Below, piece after piece: positions 10,915 to 22,400 of a stretch of 64,000 bases of DNA (the first letter of the stretch is position 1; every line of letters begins with the position of its first letter). A program made the translations under genes and the position numbers. This DNA comes from Pezicula radicicola (taxonomy: Eukaryota > Ascomycota > Leotiomycetes > Helotiales > Dermateaceae). Location: contig PDUO01000005.1 in assembly GCA_003008705.1 (NCBI GenBank), positions 1,429,997-1,493,996 of the forward strand, written 5' to 3'. The notes below the pieces were generated by a model. That model did no database searches and was not told the origin of the DNA. It worked only from the letters and a program-made list of their open reading frames with translations.

Positions 10915-11185
10915 AAATTAATTGACATATTATGCATACAGGTTCGATCTCCGTCCCTGACTAAACCACAAAGGGGTTCGCTTCTGCACGTGGGGTTAAC
11001 AATCAAGCGGGGATGGCAGGGTGTGGCGGACAACTCTCCCGATTTATCTACAACCCGGCAGTGCCTTGCTCTACCATCAAATCAAGCATATAATCCCCCA
11101 GATCTTCGCTCCGGTCTCAACTCGAGATGATGTTCAAGACCGTCGCTTTGCCGTTCTTCTATATTCGGAAAGGTACGGACTATTC

Positions 11186-12213
11186 ATGATGCGTTTCTCA
11201 CTTGCTTGTGCGTTGCTCCCACTTACGGCTCGTGCAGCCAACATTGTTCTTTCCAATGATGATGGATGGGCTGAGATCAATATCCGTATCTTCTACAATG
11301 CCCTGACTGCAGCTGGAGAGTCTGTTGTCTTGTCGGCGCCCGCTGAGAATCAATCGGGTACAGGTAAGCCATTTCATTTTTGTCCCACAAGAGAGTCTCG
11401 ATAGCCAAGGATTAAAAGGGAATACTAATGCCCGCTGGCTAGGCTCTTTGACAGCAACACCCACCGTACTTACGGAAGCATGCGAGTTTGATAGTTGTCC
11501 TTCAGGTAGTCCAGCTGTAGGCTTCAATAGCTCGGATACTCGGTTAAACTATGTGAACTCTTATCCTGCGACGGCAATGGCCTATGGGATCCAGACTCTC
11601 GCACCTGAGTTCTTCGGCGGTGCTCCAGACTTCGCAGTCTCCGGACCTAATGTTGGATGTGCGCTTTGCAATCTCACATCCCTGTAAAAAGAAAGTTGCT
11701 AATTTCCACACAGCGAACGAAGGGATTTCCGTTCTTTTTTCTGGTACTGTAGGTGCCGCTGTACAAGCAATCAATCTAGGTATTCCAGCTGTTGCATTCA
11801 GTGGTACCACAGGTGACCAGACAGCATGGAATGTTGCCACTCCTTCCTACTCTAGCGTCTACGCTGAGCTTTCTACTACCATCACCACTCTTCTGCTCGA
11901 TTCTGGAGCGCCATACTTGCCTTCGGGTGTCTGGCTCAATGTCAACTTTCCAGCTTCAACAACTACTTCATGCTCCACCGCATCGGATTTCCAGTTCGTT
12001 CTCAGCAGAATCTGGACTGCTGTCCCTTTGCTCGATCCGGATGATGTTGAAACTTGTGGAAGTACTCGTTTACCGACCGAGACGACCGTTGTTGGTACCG
12101 CTGGTTGTTATGCTAGTATCAGTGTTGGTGATACGTATAAGCTTGATGCTGATGCAACTGCACAAGCAGTTGTTCTGGAAAAGCTACAGAGCATTTTGAC
12201 TTGCTTGCCATAA
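11186..12213 (+). CDS. secreted SurE-family 5'/3'-nucleotidase/acid phosphatase
   Basis: Three exons (11186-11363, 11443-11658, 11714-12213; introns 79 and 55 nt) give 297 residues. The N-terminus MMRFSLACALLPLTARA is a signal peptide; ATG at 11189 is equally possible. Mature protein starts at once with the SurE metal-binding motif NIVLSNDDGWAE (Asp25, Asp26). It continues with APAENQSGTGS, AVSGPNVGSNEGISVLFSGTVGAAVQA and GIPAVAFSGTTGDQTAW, all core SurE elements. Bacterial SurE is a cytosolic nucleotidase; fungal members with signal peptides are thought to act as secreted acid phosphatases on nucleotides. The second donor is GTGCGC, a weak but in-frame choice that restores SGPNVGS. Cysteines in EACEFDSCPSG and elsewhere fit a secreted protein. 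Confidence 0.9.
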
Positions 12214-12916
12214 TTGGGAGCAGGTTGAGGGAACGGTTATCAGACTTATCCCGCTACGTTTACAATAAATAATTTAATGTCAATTGATGAACATGGAAAT
12301 GATACCGATATTTACCATCTTTGTCTATTGGTCCCTCTCATTTGTCAATCGTTGAACAAATCAGGCAGCTTCAAACTCAGCTAAGGAGTACTTTTAAGTT
12401 CTAGAACGTGAGAGATCTATCATTCAGTGATCCAATGAACGTACTCGGTGTGTATTCTGCGAACGTCTGCCGTGGCAAAGCGCTGCGCATGTGCCACGGG
12501 CGTCGCCTAACTAACTGATTCGGGAGACCGCCTCTCAGCCCCAGGGCTACAAGGCGTGCAGCCTTAAAAAACAGTAACTCCCTCAAATTCGATGGGCAAG
12601 TGTTTGAGATCTTATGTCGACATGGAAAGCAACCTGTTTCTCGAAATATAACTTCGAGTTTGCTATGGATATGTTGAGGGTTTCTTGTGATCTTGGTAAA
12701 TGGTGCGGACTTTGAGCGGACTTTGAGTGTACGTGCGGACTTGAGTGCTGAGTATTCGGAGTTAGTCATGCTTACTATTGTTTAGGAAAAGGCTTGTTTT
12801 GAGGCTCTGAATGCTCTGGAGTTTTCAAGCCCTTGATACCTCCATTATCCCCGAGCGGATGGCCCCCATCTATACAATCATCCACGAGATGCGCAAGGAG
12901 TTTGGAGTTTACAACC
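12214..12916. other. intergenic, no gene seen
   Basis: About 700 bases between the SurE stop and the start of the regulator gene. Minus-strand open frames at 12401-12769 and 12775-12963 have no recognisable content and no start context. Confidence 0.5.
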
Positions 12917-15263
12917 ATGGACTTCTCACAGGGAACTTTGGGACTTGGTAACCCTTCTACCATCTACCTTGGTGGTCCGGAGTCAAAACTTACAATTATC
13001 AGATATGAACGATCCCACGACACTGGGATTGTACACTAAAGTCGTCCTCTTCAAGAACGATTTATTGAAAGAGGAACTTGTCATTGAAAACCCCGAAAAT
13101 TCTCAGCAAAGGATTCTGCAATCATGTGCCCACATGTTGGAACTCGAGTACGAGTATTCTGTTGTGTCTCGCAGTGTGAGAATTACTAGAGTTGCTGATT
13201 CTGCTGTTGAAAATGGGAGTGCTACTCCAACACAAAGTAACTTGACGGCTCAGCTGCTATCCCAGAATCAAGATTCTATGTCGTTGCTTTCTGCCCCACT
13301 TTCACCACTCCTTCCAGAAATGCTGGACTGGAATTTTGGGTGTCAGGACAATGGTGCGGAGGATCTATGGCCAGATTTCGATATCTTTAAATCCGATGCT
13401 CTTCAAAATGAAAAGCCTTCAAGTCCTCAGGTCTCCGAACTCCCGTCTAGGACACACACTGCCATTGCCAATATAACAGATGATGACTTTCTCCCGTGGT
13501 CGATTTCTCATTTGGAGTTCAACGAATTTGCTACAGAAGAAGGGTCTGAAAGACCCTGCTCCTTGGCATCCAGCTCTTCGGCACTTTCAAGTTTCTCTTC
13601 GCCGACGATTTTCTCCCAGTTACAGGAAGAATCTGAGGAATCTGAAGACGACTGTTCTACACCAACAGATGTGACATCTTTTGGGTCGTTCGGTACAGTC
13701 ACTAGTATGCCTTGCTCGGTCAAGAGTATTGATATCCCAAAGCGAAAGGCGCCCAGATATGATTACTCTATACCAACAGTGTCGAACTCTTTTGCTTCGT
13801 CCAAGAGTACCAGGAGTAGTCGCCCTTCCTCGTCTAAAAGAATCAACATTCCAAAACGTAATACTTCTTCGAATAATGTGATCGGTGAAACTTTGTGCAC
13901 ACAGCAAAGATCTTACCCTGGGTTTGAGTTTGTCTTTGGTTCTCAACCGAGCAGTGGAGCTCTCCATGAGTCTTCTAGACGTCGTGGTCCTCTGGATATA
14001 GCTGCACGAACGACTATGAATGCAGTCAGAGCTGTAGGAGCATGCTGGAGATGTAAATTTCTGCGGAAGCCGGTTAGTCTACCGCCTCAGAGAATCTTTA
14101 TTGTTAGAGGATACTAAAATTCAAGTGACAGTGCGGTGCTGGTGCTCCGTGTGATGCCTGCCCAAAGGGCTGTTTAACTTCCAATTGTGGTGGGGTTGGT
14201 TGTAAACGCGGTGATCTTAAGGACGAGGTGCCGCCAACAGCTCTTTGCCCACATTTTGAAGGCGAAAAAGCTGGGTTTTTGCGCGCGAAACACCAGAAAC
14301 AAGTGTCCTGGGAGACCACAAATTTTTGTCTGAGGAAAAGCATCGAGAGACGCGATGGCGATATAGCGTATCTGAAAGCATATGCGTCCGGTATTTCGAG
14401 TAAACCGACGGACTTCGAGGTTCTTATTCGAGGACTTGAATATGGCCATCCAATCCCCAGCGATATTCCCTTGGGGGCTCCCGTCTCACAGGCGCTGAGG
14501 CCTCTGGATGATTGTATTTTGGCTATCCTCTGGGAGGCTCTTGCAAGTTCCCCAGATGGAGCATCGCTCAAGGGCTTCCAGCTACTCCTGCGCGCCGCGG
14601 CAGTATATCAAAGCAAAGAAGGAAGTGTATGTCTTCCTCCATACTCGCAACTTACACTTCATGACATCTGACTGGATACAGAATTATCTAATAGCACAGT
14701 CACTCAACTGTCTACGTCTCTGCCTTGAAGCAATGCATAGCAAGACATTTGGGAGCACAGACCCACTCACCCACACATTTTGCAGCGCAAAGCTATGTAA
14801 TCTCGACAGCATCCAGATACTCGAAGCAGCTTGTCAGACCTACCTTGCAGAGCTTTCAAGCGTCTTTTTCAAGAAAGAAAATCTGCGCGACCATAAACCG
14901 TGGTGGCTTTCAACGTTTTACAGTTTCTGCATACAAACATACGTCCGAAAATCTCTAATGATGCTTGAGGCCGAACTTGGACTGGAACCAAGACAAAAGG
15001 GTAGATATCTTCACATTGCTATCCGCCTTTTCATCGCCAGTTCGGGAAAGTATGATCCGTTGATTCAGAACTGGGGATCGAGATCCGACAAGACGGTGGA
15101 AAATGGAGAAAGAGAACGAGCTGCTGATTATGAGCTCGCTCAGATATCTGTACGACAAGCAAACTGGGCTGAAAATGGAATTGCCGGCTCTGGCGACTAT
15201 CTCAAGCAATTGTTTGAAGACGACGGGGCTCCTCTTGACGCTAGAGCCTCTTGGCTACAGTAG
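12917..15263 (+). CDS. Zn-cluster transcription regulator, possibly truncated at its C-terminus
   Basis: Four exons (12917-12947, 13003-14072, 14132-14626, 14682-15263) with 55-59-nt introns give 725 residues. The short first exon encodes MDFSQGTLGL and splices to DMNDPTTLGLYTKVVLFKNDLLKEELV. A long Ser-rich linker follows, with basic patches (SIDIPKRKAPRYDYS, RINIPKRNTSSNN) that could be nuclear signals. Residues 357-377 are ACWRCKFLRKP then CGAGAPCDAC, a Zn2Cys6-like cluster with spacing C-x2-C-x6-C-x5-C-x2-C split by intron 3 exactly between Pro367 and Cys368. More cysteines follow (GCLTSNCGGVGC). The C-terminal half is helical and resembles a fungal regulator family of unknown targets. 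TAG at 15261 ends the frame, but in-frame sequence after it still looks coding (see next entry). Confidence 0.78.
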
Positions 15264-15548
15264 CTTCCGTATGCCATGTTGCCAGAAATGCGCGCATTAC
15301 AACGGCCAAACCCGCAACTTTGCAGTTGATATGGTGCAGTATGTTTCGACCCCACACGCTGTTTGCCTGCTGACCAACTTTCCATCGCAAGATATTTTTC
15401 GAGGTCTCAAAACGTTCAAGCCCTCGTAATAACTGCCGGAGCTTTAAGACGATCACATCGTGGAGGCCGTGCAGTAGATAACAGGAGTGAAATTAAGCGA
15501 GCAGCCTGGAAAATGGTTGTGGAGCTGGAGTCTGAAGATTTTGGTTGA
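15264..15548 (+). pseudogene. apparent lost C-terminal tail of the regulator
   Basis: Directly after TAG at 15261-15263 the same frame reads LPYAMLPEMRALQRPNPQ before another stop at about 15330. A separate frame from about 15363 to 15548 encodes SQNVQALVITAGALRR and IKRAAWKMVVELESEDFG. Both look protein-like and resemble, from memory only, the tail of related regulators. Either the TAG is a recent nonsense change (CAG to TAG) or an intron I could not place removes it. Confidence 0.4.
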
Positions 15549-16568
15549 AGATGGGATGACATGAAGAGTATGTCTGTAGGAGGGGGTTGTGTGTATAGCC
15601 GGCCAAAGGGTCCTTATTCCTAATCAGTCCCGGCTTCTAATTTCCCGAGATGAAATATTGAGAGAGCGGTGTTCACGCATCACGAAAGCCACAACATGCT
15701 TATCGCTCAGTTGACCATCCTGCGACTCGTGCTTCTCAATCCACCCGCCAAGCCCGCGTGATTTCTCTCCTCACGGCAATTCATCTTTCCCTTGGCATCG
15801 AGATTCTCTTCTTATCTTCGTAACTTTGTTCCAACGTTTAAAATAACGACCTGCCTGTACAGTAGCTAAATGCAATCCATACGAATAACTTCGTCCAATT
15901 GTGCAATTGCTCTATGCTGAGCCCCGTCCTGGCCGATGCCACCTAGCGGTTCTAGCCGCAAGAGCTCCTCTGGATTGCCGACACTTATTGGACTATCCGT
16001 AAGGGGCTCTGTAATATCCCAGCTATTAACGGGGATGAATGTCAATATCAAGATATCCAGCGCTTAAAGTAGATATGGTTGCTGCTGCCACCAGGCACCT
16101 CCGCTATCAGAGATCTGCGCATCGGATGACTACGCTGCATACGGCAGGTTCCTAGATATCCACCTCTTTTTTGGTTTCTCTTTCCTCTCTTACTATGATT
16201 CATTAAAATGCGCGATCATAGCTGCAGCCAACACAATTCGAGTAGTCTCAATATTCCTGCAATCACGATATCTAGACTAACTAGATTCAATGCAGTATGC
16301 GAGAGAATCCGTGTTGTACTGGCGAACCCCACGCACCACTTCCCTGTTATATACCATAGCCTCGTGCAAGACATGAGTGAGCAGAGGATTAGTAGCCTTG
16401 TCATTTCGCACTGCCATCATGCAAGGCGAGCGGACTTGCGCTATGCTATCACATTCCAAGTGGGGAAGGTAACTGATAAGGAGCTCTAGCTCTGTTGTGT
16501 TGTTGTATAAAGAGAGGAGTGGAACATGATTTCAATCAGGTAATGAGCTCCAATTGCCAGTGGACATT
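15549..16568. other. intergenic/promoter region of the S53 protease
   Basis: About 1 kb without supported genes. Short open frames on both strands around 16200-16490 overlap each other and carry no family signal. Confidence 0.5.
16507..16512 (+). promoter_or_regulatory. TATA box of the S53 protease gene
   Basis: TATAAA lies 57 bases before the ATG at 16569, followed by a purine-rich leader. Position and sequence fit a fungal core promoter. Confidence 0.5.
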
Positions 16569-18717
16569 ATGCATTTCTCCATTGTAGCTGTCTGCGGTCT
16601 CGTTGCTGGAACAATTGCTGCTCCTGCACCTAATTCCAAGCGTCATGTTCTTCACGAACGTCGAAACCGCCTTCCAGCTCTCTGGAGAAAGAGTTCTAAC
16701 CTCCATGGCGATTCTGTCCTCCCAATGCGAATTGGTCTTAGCCAGAGCAATCTCGACAGGGCTGACGAGTTCTTAATGGACGTTTCCCACCCTGAATCGC
16801 CTAATTTTGGCAAGCACTGGTCTGCAAAGCAGGTTGCCGAAACTTTTGCACCAAGCGAAGATGCAATTATAGCTGTATTGGACTGGCTTGCAGATTCTGG
16901 AATTGCCAAGGAACGAGTAAAGCAATCCCAGGGACTGAACTGGCTCCACGCCAATGTGTCTGTCTCGGAGGCAGAAACCCTCCTCAAGGCCCAGTACTTC
17001 GAATACACTCATGGCGAGAGTGGCCAAACTCACGTTGCTTGCGAAGAATACCATATCCCGGAAGACATTCGTGAACATATCGACTTCATCACACCAACAG
17101 TTCATTTTGATGCGAAGGTTGTGAAGAGGAATGAGAAACGATCCATGAAAGAACGGCAAGTGGACATTGCCCGGAGGCAAACCTCCACCGTGGGACATAA
17201 CGTTTCTCCTGGAATTGGGAAAACCCTTGGCTCACCAAGCGATGGTTCTCTTCCTAAACAAGGTGGCCTTCTCGACTCAATCGTTACTGAACTTGAAAAC
17301 TGCGATGAATCCATTGTACCAGACTGCCTGCGAGCTTTGTATGAATTCCCAGCTGACGTCCCCGCTGTTGCCGGGAGTATGTACTCTGTCTACTCAGGAA
17401 AGCTTTTCGAATCAAATCTAACATATTTTAGACTCCTATGGCGTTGTCGAGTACTCGCCACAAGCATACCTTCCTGGTGACTTGGATCTTTTCTTTACCA
17501 ACTACTTGCCTGCTCTTGTTAGCGGAAGGCCAATCTTTGATTCGATTGATGGAGGTATCCTACAAACTGAAGTCGAGTCCTTCGGCTATAATGGTGAATC
17601 TGTGAGTATTTAGACTCCCTTTTAACTGCAGCAAAGCTAACACTAAGATCACAGGATCTCGATCTCGAATATGCCATGTCTCTTGTCTACCCCCAGAATG
17701 TCACACTTTACCAAACAGGTGATCTCCTTGAAGGTGCCTCATTCAACAACTTCCTCGATGGACTCGACGGTAGCTACTGCACATACGACGGAGGTGACGA
17801 CTCAACTCAAGATGGTATCTACCCTGATCCATACGGAACCGGCTATGGAGTTTACAAGGGTCCTGAAACATGCGGAGGTTTTGCTGCCACAAAAGTCATT
17901 TCAACATCGTATGCTTACAACGAAGCTGATCTCACACCATTTTATGAGATGCGTCAGTGCTACGAATACATGAAGCTTGGTCTTCAAGGCATAACCTTCC
18001 TATTCTCCTCGGGCGATTACGGTGTCGCAGGAAACGTAGGCCAGTGCATTGACCCAGACACAGGCGACTATAACAACGGTACTTCCCCATACACTTGAAA
18101 AACTCATTTCAAAACTAACAAAATCTCCAGGTACCTACGGAATATTCAACCCTTCGTTTCCAGGAACTTGCCCGTACATCACCTCAGTCGGAGCAACGCA
18201 AATCAAAGTAGGAGCAACAGTAACACAACCAGAAGAAGCCGCCGAATCAATCATCTACTCAGGCGGTGGATTCTCCAACGTCTTCCCCCTCCCCTCCTAC
18301 CAAGAAGAAGCCGTAAAAGCATACTTCGCCGACAACCTTCCACCCTACGGTTCAGACCGCTACAACAACTCACAAGAAACCCGTGGATTCCCAGATGTAT
18401 CCGCTAACGGAGCCAACTACATAGTCGCTGCCAATGGAGAATTCTATTACGTCTATGGAACCAGTGCTTCTAGTCCCACATTCGGTAGTGTCTTGACTTT
18501 AGTAAACGCTGCGAGATTAGAATTAGGGAAATCTCCTATTGGATTTATTAATCCGGTTATTTATGAGCATCCGGAGATTCTTAATGATATTACTAGTGGT
18601 GGGAATCAGGGATGTGGTACTAGTGGGTTTGAAGCTGTTGCTGGTTGGGATCCTGTTACGGGTCTTGGAACTCCTAATTATCCGAAGATGGTGGCGCTTT
18701 GGTCTTCGTTGCCTTGA
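16569..18717 (+). CDS. secreted S53 serine-carboxyl peptidase (sedolisin/tripeptidyl peptidase type)
   Basis: Four exons (16569-17376, 17432-17601, 17655-18078, 18131-18717; introns 52-55 nt) give 662 residues. A signal peptide (MHFSIVAVCGLVAGTIAAPAP) is followed by a Pro-kumamolisin propeptide (LSQSNLDRADEFLMDVSHPESPNFGKHWSAKQVAETFAP). The mature enzyme shows the acidic pair in GESDLDLEYA (Glu325, Asp329), the oxyanion Asp447 in FSSGDYGVAG, the nucleophile Ser579 in YGTSASSP, and the calcium site (NDITSGGNQGC, GWDPVTGLGTP). All S53 active-site residues are therefore present. Such enzymes cleave peptides or tripeptides from proteins at acid pH outside the cell. A Lys/Arg-rich linker (KRNEKRSMKERQ, IARRQ) before the catalytic domain is a likely maturation site. 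Confidence 0.94.
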
Positions 18718-19735
18718 TTGTGCTTGAGAAGTCTGCTGCTGTTGAAGATGCTTGGGCTCTTGTGTATGGTGGTTGCTGATGTGCTGTCGTCAATGACTCT
18801 CTTTCCTTTCGTCTTGAATATGTAGTTTTGTTGCTTGGGACTTTCCTAGTATAGTAGTATACCACTTCAATGTATATAATTAATTCTTCCAATTGCCAAT
18901 TAGATTATAACATAAACTTAGTTTGCTAAATGTGATCTTGTAACTACCCTTTGTATTGTCAAAATTTAAGTTCTAAGTGAGTGACAGCATATCAAACCTA
19001 ACATTGTGCAGCAACAACAATATCTAATAAACAACATCAAAACATTCCGTCTATAAACCACTAACTACAGTCCCAAGTAACAAAAACAATTCTCAGTCAA
19101 AGTACTAAACATTGCTAAATGACGTGATGCGATAGATGATTCCAAATCCCAAGACACGATTTTACTGCCCAGTAAAAGGAAAACCTTTAGCTGTATGTAT
19201 TTGTTCGGGAAAGAGAGGTTGGCCGCCTTGCTAATAGATGATTTTTAGGGCATTGATAGCGCATAGGCATGTGGAAAAAAAAATAGGTGTCTTTATTTTT
19301 GAGAAGTTAGTTATTTTGTTAGGAAATGAGAAGTTCGTTGTGAGGGTGAGGAGGCTTACCTTGTGGAGTATGCAGTAAAGAGTATCTTGGAATTTGACTT
19401 CGGTTAGAGTTTGTGATCCAGTGCTGGAAGAAAAGGGAGGAAAGAAACGACCGAAAGTTTGCATCTTAGCAACAAGACAAAAATAGCGATGATAATTTTG
19501 CTGTAGAGTCTTTTGGACAAACGCTGATCTTTTCTTTCGGGTGCCGTGTATTTGAACTTGTGATTGAGCTTGAGCATCGAAAGGGGAAGAAGCTAGTGCC
19601 GACTTGTTGACTTGTGATTTGATTTTGTGTGGGAAGGTCGATGTATCCGCAATGATGATTGAGTTCATACTCAGAAGCCCTGCTGCGTATGTGCCGAGCG
19701 AGTCATGGGTTTTCTACTTAAAGTGCAGATTGTGT
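18718..19735. other. intergenic between convergent genes
   Basis: About 1 kb between the protease stop and the stop of the Clr5-TPR gene. It contains one minus-strand open frame (next entry) and otherwise AT-rich sequence with no signal I recognise. Confidence 0.5.
19231..19668 (-). CDS. doubtful small hypothetical protein
   Basis: An open frame of 145 residues starts MNSIIIADTSTFPHKIKSQVNKSALASSPFD. The first ~103 residues have balanced composition and end at LYCILHK, where a GTAAGC donor occurs near 19359. Beyond it the frame becomes low-complexity (Phe, Thr, Lys, Ile), which suggests intron. I cannot place a convincing second exon. It may be a small gene, a relic or chance. Confidence 0.22.
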   Translation of the reverse strand: MNSIIIADTSTFPHKIKSQVNKSALASSPFDAQAQSQVQIHGTRKKRSAFVQKTLQQNYHRYFCLVAKMQTFGRFFPPFSSSTGSQTLTEVKFQDTLYCILHKVSLLTLTTNFSFPNKITNFSKIKTPIFFSTCLCAINALKIIY

Positions 19736-22400
19736 TCATGAACCATCTACCATCACTGTATCCATGGCTCCCAGTTCTCGACATTCTGTTTCCAGGTTTT
19801 GTATCCAGCGATATAGGTCCCAAATCAATTCGTGTTCCTCACCAAGCTTTGGAAGCAGTTTTTCCAGGTGCTCGTTATATAGTTCCAGAGAAAGCTGATA
19901 GTGGCTGTCTTTTTCGTAACATCTTCCTAGGTGTTTAATGTTCCTCGAGATCCACTTGCTGAGCTTTGCAATTACCTTATGGTCATTTCCCGTGTCTGGT
20001 AAAAGCCTTTCCAAGTGCTCGTGATATAATGCCAGTGATTCTTTGTATTTCTTAGACTTGTCATAGCGACTCCCTAGCTTGTCGATACACTCCAATATCG
20101 AAGCATGGAGTTTTGAAATCTGTCGTTGACTATCACCAACAACTGTGCGAAGTCTTTGGATATGCTGATAATATAATTCCATAGCTTCCTCGTGACGCCC
20201 TTCCTTGTCGTAGCAAAACCCAAGTCTTTTAACATGCCGCAGGACCGTATCTGTATCAGGGGGGTAGAATCCGAGGCCCATATGAAGGGTTATGTCAAGA
20301 TAAGGTATAGCTTTCCCATAACAACACATATTCACTAAAGCCTTTCCCAGGTCACGATTTGTGTCATAAAGACCTCGATATTCTCTCCCCAGTATCCTGA
20401 GTTCCTTCTTTAGAACATCTTGTAAGAGTTCTTCACCCTCCGCAAATCTTCGCAACTTCTGTAAACAGTTGCCAATCCAGCGTCGTGTAGTCAAGGTATC
20501 AGGATGCTCAGCCCCCAAGAGAATTTCCTGTTGTGCTGCAGCCTGTTTATAAGTGGAAAAGCTTTTCTTATAATTTCTTTGGTCATATTGTGATTTTGCC
20601 AGATTTCTTAACTCCCAAAATCGTACTTCTTCGGTGATATTGAGAGTAACGTTCTGAATTTGGAGTATGGTGTACGATAATTGCTCACGTTCAAGACCTA
20701 GTGTAGAGCTATAGTAATATCTGTTCAAATATCCCATCACTAACAGTGTTTTCTTGTGCCGTGGACCATATGTGTTCAATAGTATTTGCACGTTTTGTCG
20801 TAAAAGCTCTCCTGCCTCAGATTTCCTTTTTCTTCCCTTCAGAATATTGGCTAGGAGATTTGTAGACGCTATGCCTAGCATACTAGTGCGTCCGAAGTGG
20901 GAAATTATAGTAGAATTCGTGACATTATGCATGTGTTCAGCATTCAAGTACTTTCCCTGACGATATAAGCATTCCGCAGCTAGGGTATAATACCGTAAGG
21001 TATTTGCGTCGGTAAGGCCAAACGTTTTCTCATAGGCATGAGCAGCTTTCGTATACAGATACTCGGCGGATTTGTAGTCATAGCGTCTGGCATACCAGTA
21101 AGCCAGTTCAGTAATGGCCCCCAGAGCACCAGGATTCTCAGCACCAAAGAAATCAACCAGTTTGCATAGTTTTATTTTGTGTTCCGCCACTTTAAATCCG
21201 GTCTGCTCCCATCTAGTGGTTCGAATGCCGGATGACGAACTTCGATTCATTCTTGTTGGCGTAGGATTTGGAAATGGGGAAAGTGTGTTGATCGTGCCCA
21301 TGCCAAGAGCAATCTTGATAAATGACCAATCAAGCGGTTCAATGAGCGGTGATTTTCGACTGCCAGACTGGACGGCCATTTCTGTTGATTCGGAGGAATC
21401 GGTCGCTTGGCGACTATCCGAAAGCGTGCTGATAGAAGCGGTAATATTTTCCAGGTCATCTCTCGTTAGATATTCTCTGTCAGGTATCCGAACGTTCACA
21501 TATATTGGGTTTTGTAGTATCTCTGGATCAGCGTCGAACCCAAAAGAGGACAACCTATCACGGAGAGTTGCCATGTCAAGGGGTTCAAAAGGCAGTAATT
21601 CGTTTATCCCGTCTGTTTCGTCGACGGGTGATGATGAAAGTTTTATAACATCATCCATCTCCATTTCTGCATCTAATAAATCGAAAATTAGTTTAGCTGT
21701 ATACAAAGGGATCACACGATGTTACCTTGATCCAGAAAAGCTGCTGCTACATCTTGAACGTCTTGAACGGCCACCGAAGGTAGCGAAAGATTAGTTATGT
21801 TGTCGCCGGCTTGATCTATGTCCATTTCTTCATAGTCTGGAAAACTGTTAGTTACTTTTTGGCTCCTGATAAGGATGGACTTGAAGTATAGACCTTTGGA
21901 GAGAAGATGCTGAGAATCAGCCCTCAGTTTCGCTTGCTTCTGCTGCACACGCTTTATCCTTCTGTCTGGAACTTGAAAGCCTCCCACTTTCACTTCCAGT
22001 TGATCATGTTCTTGACCATTTATACTCTCAATGGCCGCGAGTAATTCGTGTCCCTTGAAGTTTTTCCTGAACCCCCACTGGTTTATCTTCTTTTTAAATT
22101 GGTTTTCCCTAACAACTATGAGCATATTCCCAGATACCCAGATTTCCAGGTTCCCGAAGCACACAAGTAGATAACTTACGTCGGGAAGAATGTATATTCA
22201 TCGCGAAGAATCTTCACGACCTGCTTGAAAGGTTTATGTTCATGGATATACATCTGCAAAATGACGGGCTTCAGGTCTTCCCACTGCTCCTTGGTAACCA
22301 TTCCACGACTGACAGGTTCCAGTGATCTCTCGACGAGGTTTTGTTGTGGATGGTTTACAGGCACATAAGGCTGGAGGGGCGAGGATGAGGCATACGCCAT
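19736..22400 (-). CDS. Clr5-domain protein with tetratricopeptide repeats
   Basis: Three exons (22400-22180, 22108-21726, 21672-19736; introns 71 and 53 nt) give 846 residues. Residues ~35-95 form a Clr5 domain: KEQWEDLKPVILQMYIHEHKPFKQVVKILRDEYTFFPTENQFKKKINQWGFRKN, interrupted by intron 1 after FFP. After a basic/disordered linker, residues ~320-840 are helical TPR-like repeats, e.g. AITELAYWYARRYDYKSAEYLYTKAAHAYEKTFG, RNLAKSQYDQRNYKKSFSTYKQAAAQQEILLGAEHPDTL, and three copies of (E/Y)LYxxHxERL. Clr5 is named from a fission yeast silencing factor; in filamentous fungi it often sits N-terminal to TPR or ankyrin repeats. A DNA- or chromatin-linked scaffold role is an inference. Both parts are intact. 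It diverges from the small gene at 23424. Confidence 0.88.

Larger units (their letters stand above)
9664..11185. other. intergenic with inverted repeats, no supported gene
   Basis: About 1.5 kb. A minus-strand open frame at 10412-10158 (84 residues) has the basic run KKSRKRKSRKRRRG but no other support. 10797-10914 contains several short inverted repeats, listed separately. The 3' part must be the SurE promoter. Confidence 0.5.

Noticed and set aside
10930..10965. Possible tRNA T-arm (AGGTTCGATCTCC)
   Set aside because: No acceptor or anticodon arms at the right spacing; no complete cloverleaf could be drawn.
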